Origin: Salvator merianae
Lineage: Eukaryota > Chordata > Lepidosauria > Squamata > Teiidae
NCBI GenBank assembly: GCA_003586115.2
Contig: QVOM02000023.1
Coordinates: forward strand, 9,011,083-9,075,082
DNA length: 64,000 bases
Direction of reading: 5' to 3'
Position numbers and translations under genes: made by a program. Every line of letters begins with the position of its first letter. Positions within the stretch are counted from its first letter, which is position 1. Below the pieces are notes generated by a model. It saw only the letters and a list, made by a program, of their open reading frames with translations. It did not search any database and was not told where the DNA came from. Below, one piece after another: positions 43,897-56,230 of this stretch.

Positions 43897-45349
43897 CTAG
43901 AGGATGAAAGGGCCAGTTAGAGGAGCAGTTGTGGCAGGGTCACACCAAATCCTGGATCACCGATGGAGGAAACAAAAAAATGTTAGCCCACTTTCCCTGC
44001 GCCCAGCCTCTCGAAAGGTTCTGACTTTCACTGTTAACTATTCCTTCACATCGAGAATATTCTACATATTACTTCAAAGCTTAAAAATGGAGACAGTCTT
44101 GTAGCCATGCAATTAAAAGGAAGAAGAGGAAAAAGCCTACTTTACTGTCACTGGGAAGGGTAAATTTAGAGAAATGCCTATCCTTTACAAATCCAATGCT
44201 CCTCTACAAAGCTTTTACAAAAGCCAGATGTAGCCAACACAATACAATCATGAAATTTGGTCATTATCTGAACATCCCACGCTATAAAAGACTCCATGGA
44301 GGTTCTGTCCTGGAAGACACAGCATATTCCCTTCTTGATTGTCACCTGTATGATAATATCAGCAAAAATGGTTCCCAGGCATTCCCAAGTCTCAGATTTA
44401 TATACAGGACAGCAAAATGTTTTTCTTAGCAGGGACTGGCAGTGCAATGGGAAGTGTACAGATATCACTGGGTAGCCCACACAACTCCATCCCCTCTCAT
44501 GACAGAAGCATCTTCAGAAGTAGTATTTTAAAAAAAAATGCAACATGAGTAAACAAAAGCAATTAAAAGAGAGATAAGTACGTATATTAAAGAAAATTTT
44601 AAAAACTTTAATTTTTCTTGCCCAGAAGCGAGAAACATCAAAAATGTTAGGGTGTGTAAGCATCAAATCCTCATAGATGCACAGTGCTGGCCACTCTGGG
44701 TAACTGTACAAAGTGCAGTGGTTTGTAGTTCACCATAGTCACACAATGCAGAAGTGACTGGGGAGTCCCATTTATTTAAAGTTTCTTTGGATTGGGTCAT
44801 ACCCATGCATAACCTATTCAATGATTTTTGAATTTCCCATCTGGCACTAGAGCCTGCTGCCAAGAATTTGGATGTCTCCACAGATCTAGACTAGATCTAG
44901 TGGCTTGTTCTTCAAAATTTTCCATCACCCTGAAGAAGGAATTTTCGTGATTTCGTCCTTTGATGATTTGGACCTTTCTCTATATGCTGCTGCTGCTTCT
45001 CTGTGGACTGGTGATGGAGCAATTCTGACCAGAATGATGGACTTTATCCTGAGGAGTGGTTTGAGGCATCCCATAATCAGCCTGCAGTTTCTCAGCTATA
45101 AAGATAAAGGAAAGGGCTAGCTGCAAGCCGGCTATGAAATAAAGCCAGAAGCACAACAGAGGCAGGTGAGTACATTCTGCAAACACCTGCGGCATCCCTC
45201 TTGCGGGGGACCAGGCTTGTAAGATATTTGAACTTGCAAACCAACCCCTCGCTGGGTTCACTACACGTCCCTCATGCTCGTCAGTGGTTGATTAGACTGG
45301 AAGATGGCGCTGCCTGGAATATCTGAAGGTTAATCTTGGGCCCAATACG
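43897..45349. other. Intron 3 segment, no feature recognised
   Basis: Unique-looking AT-rich sequence; ORFs below 101 codons. No named repeat. Confidence 0.4.
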
Positions 45350-45745
45350 TCTTGCCATTCTTATTTATAACTTGGGAGAAGAGATGGATGGAATGCCTAT
45401 CAAATTTGCACGGGACATAAAACTGGGCGGGATAGTTAGGGCTCTAAAAGACAGAAATAAGACTCAAACAGTTAGAGAAATGGCCTGAAGATAACTGAAT
45501 GAAATTTAGCAGGGATAAATGCAAAGCTTTTCACTTAGGAAGCAGAAATCAAATGAACAGCTACTGGAAGAGGGATAACTGGCTTGATTATATTACATGT
45601 GAAAAAGACCTTGAAATTGCAGTCAATCACAACCTGATTTTGAATCAGCAGTGTGATACAACTGTCAAAATGACTGTGGAAATTCTGGGCAGAATCAATA
45701 CAAGCAGAGTCTCCAGCTCACAGAAAATTACCATTCCGCAAACCA
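45350..45745 (+). mobile_element. LINE reverse-transcriptase C-terminal remnant (CR1/L2 group), sense
   Basis: The frame at 45499-45756 reads MKFSRDKCKAFHLGSRNQMN, then EKDLEIAVNHNLILNQQCD and TTVKMTVEILGRIN, matching the conserved 'KFNxDKCKxLHLG ... EKDLGVxVDxxLxxxxQC' end of LINE RT ORFs. Upstream nucleotides (GGGAGAAGAGATGGATGG) continue the similarity. Decayed fragment, antisense to PBX3. Confidence 0.75.
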
Positions 45746-46639
45746 GATCTGGTTGAATGTCTATGCTTAGTCTGGCTTAGTCTATGAAAGCTCATGCTAG
45801 CAACTTTTTTCTCTCTGTTTAGTCTCTAAGGTACTACAGGATCCCCTTGTTTGCTAACCCAGAGTGATCTTGCGACCCTTTTCGAAGAGGAGGAGGAGGA
45901 GGAGAAGAAAAGTGGTACCTTCTGATCTAGCATGAACAGTTAGTTTACCTCCAACGGGCTGAACCCTGAATTTGGATTGTTACATAGAGCAGGGATTTGA
46001 TTTGATCGTCTAACAGGTATCAGGAAGTGAAGCGGAGTTTGGGACTGGAACCAGAGCACTAGTTAATCTTCAGAGAGCAGTCAGAGAAGCAAATAAGTCC
46101 AGAGACAAGGCACTTTTCTTTCTTTGGTTTAGTGAAAAGTTCAGCAGCAATAATAACATATAGCAATAGAAGCAATACAAAGAAACACTCACCAATATAC
46201 ATCTAACACTCACCAACTAACCTACACTACAGAATTCTCTTTATAGTAAAAAAACCAGTCATGAGATTTACAATAATGTCATTCTCTGACTGCAGTCATG
46301 AGTCTACTCACAAGACTCTCAGGTGCTAGTCACATGACTTAGTCACAATACTCTAAATCATGAGATGCTGACTCATTGTGAATCTTTTGTCTCCTGACTC
46401 AGCAAACTCTTTAGTTACTTGACAACAGGGCCTTTCCAATTCTATGATCAGCTAGAGAATAACTATTTGGTTGCCTTTGAGACTCAGAGGCCAGAAGCTC
46501 ACGCAGAAAGAAAAGACTCTTCTGATGCAAGATTGTATCCTTTACTCAATTGCAAAAAGTGATTTAGTTCTCACAATCCTCTCTAGTTATATCCAGCTTT
46601 CTTTCCCCGCCCTTCCACTACAGCGCCTGGTACCCATCC

Positions 46640-47240
46640 TTCTCTCTTAACACAACAGTAATGCAATGCCCAGACATCTGGTGTCCTTGAATTGCTCATC
46701 TTTTTGGAGCAATACAATCCCAGTTGCCACATCACTGGCATCCGCCTGACCGATAAAAGGCATGTCTGGGTCAGGACATGCCTATATGGGTTCTGTCGTG
46801 AATAACAGTTTCAACGCCTCAAACACCTCTTTGCCATTCTGGGGTCCAACGTCTTTTAGCATGTGGGTACTTGCCTTTCTGAGCATCAGTTACCCTTCTT
46901 GCTTTCAAGAGGGTTTGTCAGAAGTAGAGTTATATGAGTAAACTAACTGTCTGTGGAAGTTGGCAAAGCCAAGGAATGTTTAACTGCCTCCTAGTTTGAC
47001 AGACCCACCTTCCTGTTGCAGGGGTCATTTCAATCCCCTTGGTCAATACCCTGTACCCCAAGGAGTTGAGCCTGTCCTTGTGAAATTCACATTTAGACAG
47101 TTTTACATACAACTGGTTCTCTTTTAGCCTTTGCAGAGCCTTTCTAACCAAAGCAATATGGGATTTGTAGTCTTTACCCTCTACTAGTTTTAAATGCCTC
47201 ATTTACATCTTCATACTATCTTATCATCCCGATTTGATCT
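46640..47240 (-). mobile_element. Ty3/gypsy retrotransposon pol remnant (RT to RNase H)
   Basis: Minus-strand frames show the end of the reverse-transcriptase domain (47202-46930; motifs LYVKLSKCEFH and LGYRV) and, further on in another frame, an RNase H start (QADASDVATGIVLLQ near 46740). Frameshifts and stops separate them, so it is dead. No protease, integrase or LTR pair found nearby. Same strand as PBX3, intron 3. Confidence 0.82.
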
Positions 47241-48027
47241 CCTACCTTTTCGTTTCACTCTCCTTCACCTATGCATCTGATCTTTCTGAATGTAATTATT
47301 ATCCTTCAACTGATACAGACCAGGAAAAAAAACGTGCTTGAAAAGTGCAAGGGGGAATGAAATCCACATCAAGGACATTGCTTCAGTACCCACCTCACTG
47401 ATTAACCCAGAGAGTTTACAAGCTCAGGGAAAACAAAAAATCACCACTATCCTCATCATCATTTCCTCCAAACATCTCTCATAACTTATTAAAGTGAAGA
47501 AGCCTATGAATGCAAACACTGATTAGCAATTTGGCAGCAAACCAACATATCCACAGGATTCACAGAGCTTCCTTTTAACCAGTAGTTCATACATGATTAA
47601 TTAGAACATCTCATTTATGTAGTGTTCACTTTAGCTCATTACTGTAAGTAAAATTTGTTAAGTATTTACATTTAGATAATTAAAATCTGGATACACCCTT
47701 AAGAAAGATGCATACACTTCTGGCACAGTTATTCTCCTCTGTTTCTACTCAGCCAAAAAAAAAAAAAAATTATAGAACTCCTCCCATCTCAGCAGCTCAA
47801 CTTTGAAGGCAATGCTTAGCAAAACCACTGGACCTGACCCTGAGGATCTCTTTGGAGTGGGAAGGAGAAACAAAAAGAAGACATTTTCCATGCAGCACTG
47901 ATATAAGGGGAAAGATTCTTGAAGCCTCATGGATCCTATATGATTGTCCAGGTTGGTGTCCTCAGCCACTAGCATGATTAGTATCGTGCAGAAAGTTGGA
48001 AGACAATATCTCTTTTTTGCTAGAAAG
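47241..48027. other. Intron 3 segment, partly AT-rich and repeat-free
   Basis: 47560-47700 contains ATGATTAATTAGAAC and TTTAGATAATTAAAATC, homeodomain-type cores in repeat-free sequence, a weak enhancer candidate. An A-run lies near 47756. No coding. Confidence 0.35.
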
Positions 48028-48382
48028 ATGCAAAAGCATTTTCTAAACCATGGCAGGGTCTTTCTTCAACCAGGATCAGAGATGCAGGGCAAAAGATCTC
48101 AGACAGGGAGCATGTAACTGCTTTGCACGCAGTAGGTTCCAGCATCACTTAGGCACAACTGGGAAAGCTTCCTGCTTAAACCACGGGAAAAGAGCCCTTG
48201 CCCAAATGCAAAAGCATTTTCTAAACCATGGCAGGGTCTTTCTTCAACCAGGATCAGAGATGCAGGGCAAAAGATCTCAGACGGGGAGCATGTAACTGCT
48301 TTGCACGCAGTAGGTTCCAGCATCACTTAGGCACAACTGGGAAAGCTTCCTGCTTAAACCATGGGAAAAGAGCCCTTGCCCA
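48028..48382 (+). repeat. Recent tandem duplication, 2 x 178 bp
   Basis: The unit from ATGCAAAAGCATTTTCTAAA (48028) repeats at 48206 with only a few differences (for example AGACAGGGAG versus AGACGGGGAG, ACCACGGG versus ACCATGGG). The near-identity indicates a young event. Inside the unit, GCTTTGCACGCAGTAGGTTC resembles part of a tRNA-SINE (Sauria-type 'gctttgcatgcagaaggtcccaggttc'), so it probably arose within an old SINE. Confidence 0.95.
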
Positions 48383-50471
48383 TCTGCACGCACAACACAG
48401 AACTAGACCGACAAATGGTTTCACTTCAGTTGTGACAGCTTGCTTCCCACAAGGGCATCGAGAAGGAACTTGGAGCCAGAATTCACAAATTCCACAGTGG
48501 TCGTCCTATTAATTAAGACAAAGAAGTTTGTCCAATGCGTCAACCTAAGATTTTATAACAGCCAACCCACAACCCGATGGGAGGGCAGATAGTTCATCAG
48601 AAGTGTGCTTTGCTGCTTGTGCTTAGCATTTGATCAATCAGTAAGACCCCCCCTCTCCACTTTGCTCAATAAACACTGTTTTGGCTTTCTTGTGACTTGC
48701 ATTCCTGTGTACTCTTATTGGAGGTAAGCAGAACACAGAAGAAAACAGAGCAGCATGACATGATGACAGAATAAGGAACTCAGACTAGTGCCATGCAAGC
48801 CCTTGTTATCCCCTCAGATATACCTGCAGAAACATCTCAAGAACAGGCAAAAAGGGCTCTCGGAACCCATGAGGGGACAGGAACAGGCTAAAATATTTTT
48901 CTTTTTCCTTCGAAGAGTGCTTCAGATCTAGCGGAAGGCCCCCAACCACTGGAACTCCTGCGACTGCATCTCTAAGGACAGTTCTTTTGTGCTGCAAATC
49001 CTTTCAGAGCTCTTAGAAGAATTAAAAATTTAAGATGATTTCTGTAACCTGCAAGACAACCCGATGCAGAAGCAATTCTACCATGCAAAGGGGAGGAAGC
49101 CGCGGGCAGAATAGTCATCTCACGCACTCAAGGCCCGGAACGTGTTGAGGTGTAGCATCTAGGCTGCGATTGTCATCAACTCCCCTCCCCAGCAGGTACA
49201 TTTCCTCTGTGGTGGAGTCGCCTAGCTCCTGAGGCAAAAGCATCCATGGGTTACGTGGGACAAGGGAATCCCTGCAGCGATAAATCTGTCGATCAGCCTC
49301 TATCCAATACTTTTTTCTAGCCTTGCGTGGAATTCAAAATACAATTTTCGTTACAGTGCACCAGAGTTATGTAGGCATTTTTTTATTGGCCAGAGGCATT
49401 TAAATTCTTGCACCACATTTTCCATAAATGCTGAAGAGTCTTCTACCAGATGCCCTGTATTATTCCCCGTCATTTAGCTGTGCCGTTCCAGAATTAGAGC
49501 TTAGGTTGGGGGTGGAATGGGGAGTTCTGTCCTTGCTGCAAAGCAGAGCAGGGGGAACACATGTGGCCCCCAGGTGCAACTCCATTCCAACTCCCATCCC
49601 AGTTAACGATCAGAGATGATTCGGTGGATGTAATTCGACCACCTTCCACTCCTGCTGTAGGAAAAGGTTGGTTTTCCCCAGATGTGCTAACACACAGAGG
49701 AACAGGATAACCCCATTATTACTTCTCCACGATGTGACTCTTTGATGGCAGAGTCATCATGTCCCCCATCTTTCCCCCCCTCCCGTCCCCAAAATAAAAA
49801 GCTTCTGACGGTTCTAGCTCCCCTTGCAGGAAAGACGCGACAATCCTCAGATCATTTTTGGGGCCGCTGTCGCTCCTTCTGTTCCCGAACTTCTCCCAGT
49901 TCCACAAAGCCTGCGCCTGAGACTGGGCAACCAGGAGAGCCGTGCAGGCAGACGGCAGGTTCCCAGCTGTTCTGGGAGGGTTACGGACACTTACGATACT
50001 TTTGCCTGCAGCAAAAATGTATTTCAATGTAATTATAGAAGATAGCTTTCAATATGTCATCTCTATTATAGTGGCTGTAAATTATGAAGGGAAGCATTTC
50101 TCCTGGCACTAAGAAAGCGAGAGACAAGCAGACGCACTTTCTCGAAGGTTCCCCCCCCCTCCACGCCGCCACTGCCCGGCCCCCACCTCGCCTGCTGCTT
50201 TAAAGCGCCCTCCCTTAACTGGCAGCAAATGTCAAATCAAGACCCAGGCAGGGGGCAGGAAAAAGGAGGAGAGAGAGAAACTCGGCAATAAAGATAACAT
50301 TGGCCTTTGCTTCGGGGTTCAAAGAAGCCAAGGCAAACACAAAAAGTAAATGAGGCGTAATGGGGCTTCAAAGAGTGGGGAGCAGCATTAAAGGTGGATA
50401 GGGAACTCCAAAAGAAGCAGTCTTGCCCTCCCCCTGCTGTCCTTCAAACGGAAGGGTCTACCCAAGGGCTC
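48383..50471. other. Intron 3 segment with a weak enhancer candidate
   Basis: No named repeat. 49990-50390 is repeat-free, with GTAATTATAGAAG, GCTGTAAATTATGAAG and CAATAAAGATAACATTGGCC, a texture seen in conserved elements. A C-run lies near 50151. Confidence 0.35.
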
Positions 50472-50807
50472 GGGAATGGCTGTAGCTCAATGGTGGAGCA
50501 AACTGCCTGGAAACAGAAGGGCACTGGTTCAATCACCAACCTCTCCTTGGAGGTAGGCAATGGCAAACCACTTCTGTATCTCTGCCAAGAAAGCCGCATA
50601 TAGGGGCCTGTGGAGTCTGGGAGTGGCTGGAGCTCCATGATAGAGCAAACTGCCTGGAGAGCAGAGTGTCATCAGTTCAATTCCTAGCCGCTCCTTGGAA
50701 TGAGGCATGGCAAACCACTTCTGTATCTCTACCAAAAAAACTGCATAGAGGTGTCCATGTACTCAACCAGGAGTTGGCCACTAATCAATGGTACCCAGTA
50801 ACAACCC
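50472..50807 (+). mobile_element. tRNA-derived SINE dimer, sense
   Basis: Heads at 50472 (GGGAATGGCTGTAGCTCAAT) and 50619 (GGGAGTGGCTGGAGCTCCAT), 147 bp apart, each with a B-box-like GGTTCAATC/AGTTCAATTCC. Only the second has the tail (AACCAGGAGTTGGCCACTAAT, GGTACCCAGTAACAAC). Confidence 0.9.
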
Positions 50808-51904
50808 ACAAGGGCTCTGGGATGGATTAGGGTCACTAAGGTTCTTTGCCATGCCTGGCAACTGTCAAATGCCCAACAATGCTCACTCCTCTAACATCAC
50901 TGACAGACATGGTGCTTTATGTTCCAGGCTCCCCATGTGCACTGATAGCTGCCTTTCTCAGGAGTTTACACTCCAAATTTTGGGTAATGCAGAGAAGAGG
51001 AAGAGGCAAAAATTCATCAGCATTCTTCTTTTGCAATTTGCCTGAGATGGCTTCTTGGAGGGACACCGAGGAATAAATGTAATAACTACTAAATTAACTG
51101 GAAATGCTGGAAATTTGATTCCAACTGCTCAGAATCATTTGCACTGTTGCTGCACCGCAGTGGAAATGGGTTTTTAGACTGACTGTGATTTCTGCTAAAT
51201 TAAAGGTTCTTGTTCTGTAACAGGCTTCTGGCTTGCCTTCTCACTGACTAGATTCTTGGACGGTGGTTTGAATAGGGCCATATTTTGAGCTAGAAAACAT
51301 CTCAACGGGCCCCTAATACTAGCTTTACCCATGTGCAGATTCTCCTGTGAAATTCCATTGAGAGTAAGGACACCCCAATATTATTTTTCCTCTCCTACGC
51401 CTCATCCTCTTGCTCACCAATACATGATAAGTTGAGGAGGCCAAAGTCGTTCCCACTGAAGGTTGTTTTTGAGAAGCAGGAGAGCTCTTTAGTTGGGCCT
51501 TTCCGCATTAACCTTTGCTTCATATTTAGGATCCCCCATGGTCCTCTTCTGGGTCCCATTGGTCCACATGTTATTGTGAATCTATGAGACCTCACCCACC
51601 ACTGGTACACTCTGTATAGGATGGAGCACAATCCAGATCAAGAGGCCCTTGATCTGGATCACTGGTAGACCTCAATATCGAGGTCTACTAGCAGACTGAC
51701 ACAGCCTAGTCTGAAACACGGAGATGTACAGAAAGGATGCCTCTGTGTTCCCAACCACCAGGAAACCCATTCTGGTGGCACACCAATGTGCACTGTCGAA
51801 ATGGGTCCCCCAATGGCTCCAAGGCTAGGAATGTTCATTCCTAGCTCTTCAGAGCCCTTGGTGCTGCCCCCAAACGTCATGCAACCTTCAGGGCCAACAT
51901 GAGG
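50808..51904. other. Intron 3 segment, no feature recognised
   Basis: Unique-looking; no repeat or coding signal that I can name. Confidence 0.4.
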
Positions 51905-52040
51905 GCTGGTCTACACCAACACCTTCATTCATACAGCACTGTTCCAGACCATGCTACTGTGCTGTGTTCTAGACTAGTGGGCCTCACTGAACCAGACCCA
52001 CCGGCCTAGAACGAGGCACCGTAAGTGCAGAAAGACCCTT
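51905..52040. mobile_element. Possible hairpin DNA-transposon derivative
   Basis: Inner arms GTTCTAGACTAGTGGGCC (51966-51983) and GACCCACCGGCCTAGAAC (51995-52012) pair at 15 of 18 positions. The right edge, on the complement, reads AAGGGTCTTTCTGCACTTA, like the left edge at 22628. The outer left arm is poor. Confidence 0.45.
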
Positions 52041-54640
52041 TGTATCTCAGTTCACATGGGGAAAAGTCAAGGGAGATGAACAGTGGGAACATGTTTCAGG
52101 GTCCAGGCTCTACACCAGGAGCCAGAAGAGTTATCTTAGGGCGTCAGCAAGCTGAGGCCGAGATGGTTGGTATTCAACTGTGTATCTGCCCAAAGTATAT
52201 TCAGGAAAGGGAGCATTATCGCACAATGCAAAATTGTTTCGACCGCTGGTCTGCATAAAATGTGCTGGATGAATGGTTAAAGAGCAATTTTGGGGTCCAG
52301 CACATTCAATGCTCTAGCCAAAATGGCATGAGCCCAGATTACTTGAAAAAAATCAGCTATCTCCACAAATCCTTAAGTGACTCGCAAGTGGAGGAGAGGC
52401 AAGTATTGGTGAGTACACAGAAGAAAGTAGTGGCACTTTAGTACTGGATTAGGTCCTCAGAAAGATGCCTGCTCCATTCTTTAAGATCTTGTTCAGTGCC
52501 AGGAGGCTTGCAAACATACACTTCAAAAATCTGCCTTAGGCACTGTATTTTTGTGATTTTTTTGGCAGAATTATGCATGCTTTCACAAACTTTTTTTTAA
52601 AAAATCTACGTTAGATCCTTTTTTAAAAAATCTTTTCAAGCAACTTCATCCCCAACCCTCCCCTACTTAATACGACTTTAACTCGAGCTGCAAAACCCTT
52701 TATGTTTTTGTTTACCCTGATGATAATTCCTGTGTCTTGTACTTTTAAATAATGCGGGGCTGTTCTTCTTTCTAAGCCGCTAGAGGAATGTTACCAGCAG
52801 CTGCCTGGATCCTTTTAATAAACTACAAGCAATTAACCACTGAGCTATGAGGTCCATTTGACAAAGCTCTGACTCTGTTCACCTTGAGCTCCCGCACACG
52901 GCTGCTCATTTTAACTTGCCCTCGCGAGAGCAAAACGCAATGAACGGACTTGCTTTCCCCCGCAACCTGCTTCCATCTTAAGAGTTCGGCCGCATGCCTT
53001 CGCGTCTCCCAGCTCCTCTCGCATAGCCTACCCTCCACGGCTTTCACGTATAACCATCCTTCAGAAAACTTGGGTCCAATCAAGAGACAGAAGCAGTCCC
53101 ATTTGCCCCTCAGCTACGAAGACAGGCACAGCTCGAGACAAACTAGCACAAGACAGCTCGCTGCAAGGCATACAGAAAAGAATTATCATATTTTCTGTGC
53201 AGAAGACACTGCTGGGTGTCAGGACCAACAGGGGAAAACTTGCACGCTTCACATCAACTCTGCCTCGCGTTTCCCCCAGCAGCGATCGCGTACCCCTCCC
53301 CACCTCAGTTTCCTGGGGTTTGGACGGATGGATCTGACATTTCGGTTGAAACCTTTGCAAGGGAAGCTATGGGGCTTGAACGCTGGCCTTCTTCCAGATG
53401 CTTACATTTATTGCAGTCAGAGGCTACAACTGCCCACAACACTCGCCATTTACTACCTTTGTCTGCTGAGGGACACCAGGAACCATTTTCATTTCAAGTG
53501 GGTTAGCAGTGCCTTGTTACAACTATGCTTTTCACACGACGGCTAGCAATCCGTTCTTAAACAACTAACACTGCACAATTAGAAGAAACAACACTGTACC
53601 GTCTACACACATTTCAGGGAATTTAAGTAGATTTTGGCAGGGATGTTTTGAACCACAAGGTGTGGATCAGATAATCAGCGACATTCGGAGAAAGCAACGT
53701 TCTATCAAACAAAAAATCTAAATGCATCACACACAGAATTACGGGTGTGGAACAAACAACATGCAGTTTCATTCTGATGAACAAATCATTAAGCTACGCT
53801 AAGCTACTGTACCGTGTACACAAACTCTATTTAACACAGAAGTCCCTGTAATTGTCTACCGCGGTCTTTTCTGCTTCCCAGAAGAGCCAATTAAAGCAGC
53901 TAACAATGTAGTTACTGAAACAATATAGTTTAAAAATTATAAATGAAACAGAACACAATGGGTTAAAAAGCCCTAAATTTAATCTAGACAGTCCAACACA
54001 GTTTGGAAACAACCTGTAGGTTTTTTGGGGGAAGAGGAAAAGAGAAAAGAATTGTCACAATATCATTCTGGTATTGTTTGGGATAAGAAGGGATCTGGCT
54101 TATTAAATTTCTCCTGTTCTTATGTGCACAAGCGTTGGAGCACTTTAAAAATCTGCAATATTATTTGAACCACTAGCAAGAAATGTACACATGAATGGAG
54201 GAAAATAGCACACCTACCTTTCATTCAAGAAAGGGGTTGTTCCCCCCTACATTGGCCTGTTGTTTTATTACTTTAGAATTATATTTTGAATTTTTGAAAA
54301 TAAATTGTGCTTTTATTTTTATACATATTTTAAAATTGTGTTTTTATATCGGCTTAGAATTACATCCTCCGCACTAACACTGTTTGACAGAGGGTGGGAA
54401 GTAAATGCAGCATATAAAGAAATATATAAAGAAATAAATATTCTGTGCTCCTTTCCATCACCTTAGAAAAAGCCTTCTTTGACAATCTCACTTGTAATAT
54501 AGTATGCCTCCGATCTGATAACTGAGTCACATCCAGCCACCCTAGTGGGGTTCACTGCCCAGAGACGTCTTCAGCACACACCTTATTCTAGGCATGCTCA
54601 AAGGGAAGCAGACCCGGAAGAACTATAGCAGTCATGGAAG
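52041..54640. other. Intron 3 segment, no supported feature
   Basis: Holds a 198-codon plus-strand ORF (52950-53546) without recognisable domains, and an L2-like tail scrap near 54370-54440. Otherwise unique-looking sequence. Confidence 0.4.
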
Positions 54641-54842
54641 GTATGAACATAAGAGGAGCCCTGCTGGATCAGGCCACAGCCCATCTAGTCCAGCATCCTG
54701 TCTCACACAGTGGCCCACCAACTGCTTCTGGGCATCTCAAGCAGAAGACGAAGGCAAAACCTTCTCCTGCTCTCAGATCCCAGCAAATGGCCTTTAGAGG
54801 CATCCTGCCTGTCCCTCCAAGCTGGAGGTGGTACTTATGCAA
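54641..54842 (-). mobile_element. CR1 tail, single copy, antisense
   Basis: Complete tail module from GAACATAAGAGGAGCCCTGC through GTCCAGCATCCTGTCTCAC to AATGGCCTTTAGAGGCATCC and GGAGGTGGTAC. About 200 bp. Confidence 0.9.
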
Positions 54843-55825
54843 GGAGCATCACTGCAGGTAGAGTGGGATTTGCCGGCCTTCATTGCCAGCATGCAGGAAT
54901 CACCTGTTGATCACCTCGGAATATTTCAGGCATGACCCATCAAGTTTTCAAATGCCACAGAAATCCTGACCTCCACGTCACTCAGAAGCAAATGGCAAAC
55001 AACCACTCCGCTCGGCAAGTGATTTCTGGCCATCGCGGCCAGGGAATCCTGGCTCTACCTGGGCCTGTCGTAATCCTTCACCATTTGACAGGCTGCATTT
55101 TCAGCGCCTCCGCTTCCATCGGTCACTTCGCCAAGCAAGCGGCTCCTGAATTATTTTTTTTTTTGTCGGTGGCTTTTCAAAATAAAAAATGAACATTCCC
55201 TGGATCTGTTGCAGAAATGTTGTTTTTGATGACTGCATATGGGCTACAGATACAGAAATGACAATGCAAAATCTTCTGCCGCTTCGAAACTCAGCCAGTT
55301 TTATAGCTTCCCATTTCCATCGCAAATGAATAAACATTTCATTTTTATGGCGCTGACCTTCCCAACACTGCATTACAGTATTCTCAATTTGACGTTAAAA
55401 AGGACACTTTATGTTATCCACCGGGGACAAAAGTAAGGACAAAACTGCCCATTTTAAGCAAGCCTTTCATCCACAACAGATACTTCCCGATCCTTTGGGG
55501 AGCAAAGGAACTATTTTTAGAATACTAAATTCAATATGGCAATACGATTCCCTTTTGAGAAGGCATTTTTAAAACAGACGCGGTTCTGTTGAAACATTTC
55601 TGCTGTAAATGTACTCTAGTACCCATTTGTATTTTGTAGGACAGTCACCGAAACGAGAAAGGAATCTCCAAACCTCAAAATGTTCTTCATATTGGTCTTT
55701 AAACCCTCTCAGCCTTTTCTCCCCTCATCTCTCTCATTTGTCCCAAGATATATTGTAATGTGAATGCTGTGACAGGTTTAAAAAAAAAGCAACCAAGAGA
55801 AGAAATCTAGAATGGAAGTCAGTGG
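54843..55825. other. Intron 3 segment, no feature recognised
   Basis: Unique-looking, AT-rich from 55200 on. No repeat or ORF of note. Confidence 0.4.
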
Positions 55826-56230
55826 ACTGCCTCCAGACTAGAGAGACAGGTAGGATGTCTCTAAAGGCCATTTGCAGGGAGTGGAGAGCAGGTGAAGGTC
55901 TTTGCCTTTGTCTTCTGCTTGAGATGCCCAGAAACAATTGGTGGGCCACTGGGTGAGACGGGATGCTGAACTAGATGGGCCGTGGCCTGATCCAGCAGGG
56001 CTCCTCTTTTGTTCTTATCTAGGATAGATGCCTAGGGACCACCTCCAGGTTAGAACGTCAGGCAGGATGTCTCACAAGGCATTTGCAGGGAGTGAAGACC
56101 AGATAAAGATTTTGCCTTTGTCTTCTGCTTGAGATGCCCAGAAGCAATTGGTGGGCCACTGTATGAAACAGGATGCTGGACTAGATGGACCGCGGCATGA
56201 TCCAGCAGGGCTCCTCTTCTGTTCTTATAG
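55826..56230 (+). mobile_element. CR1 tail, two tandem copies, sense
   Basis: Two head-to-tail modules of about 206 bp, each with GACAGG..GATGTCTC, CATTTGCAGGGAGTG, TCTTCTGCTTGAGATGCCC, GGATGCTG..CTAGATGG and GATCCAGCAGGGCTCCTCTT. The linker TAGGATAGATGCCTAGGGAC joins them. Sense to the plus strand, antisense to PBX3. Confidence 0.9.
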
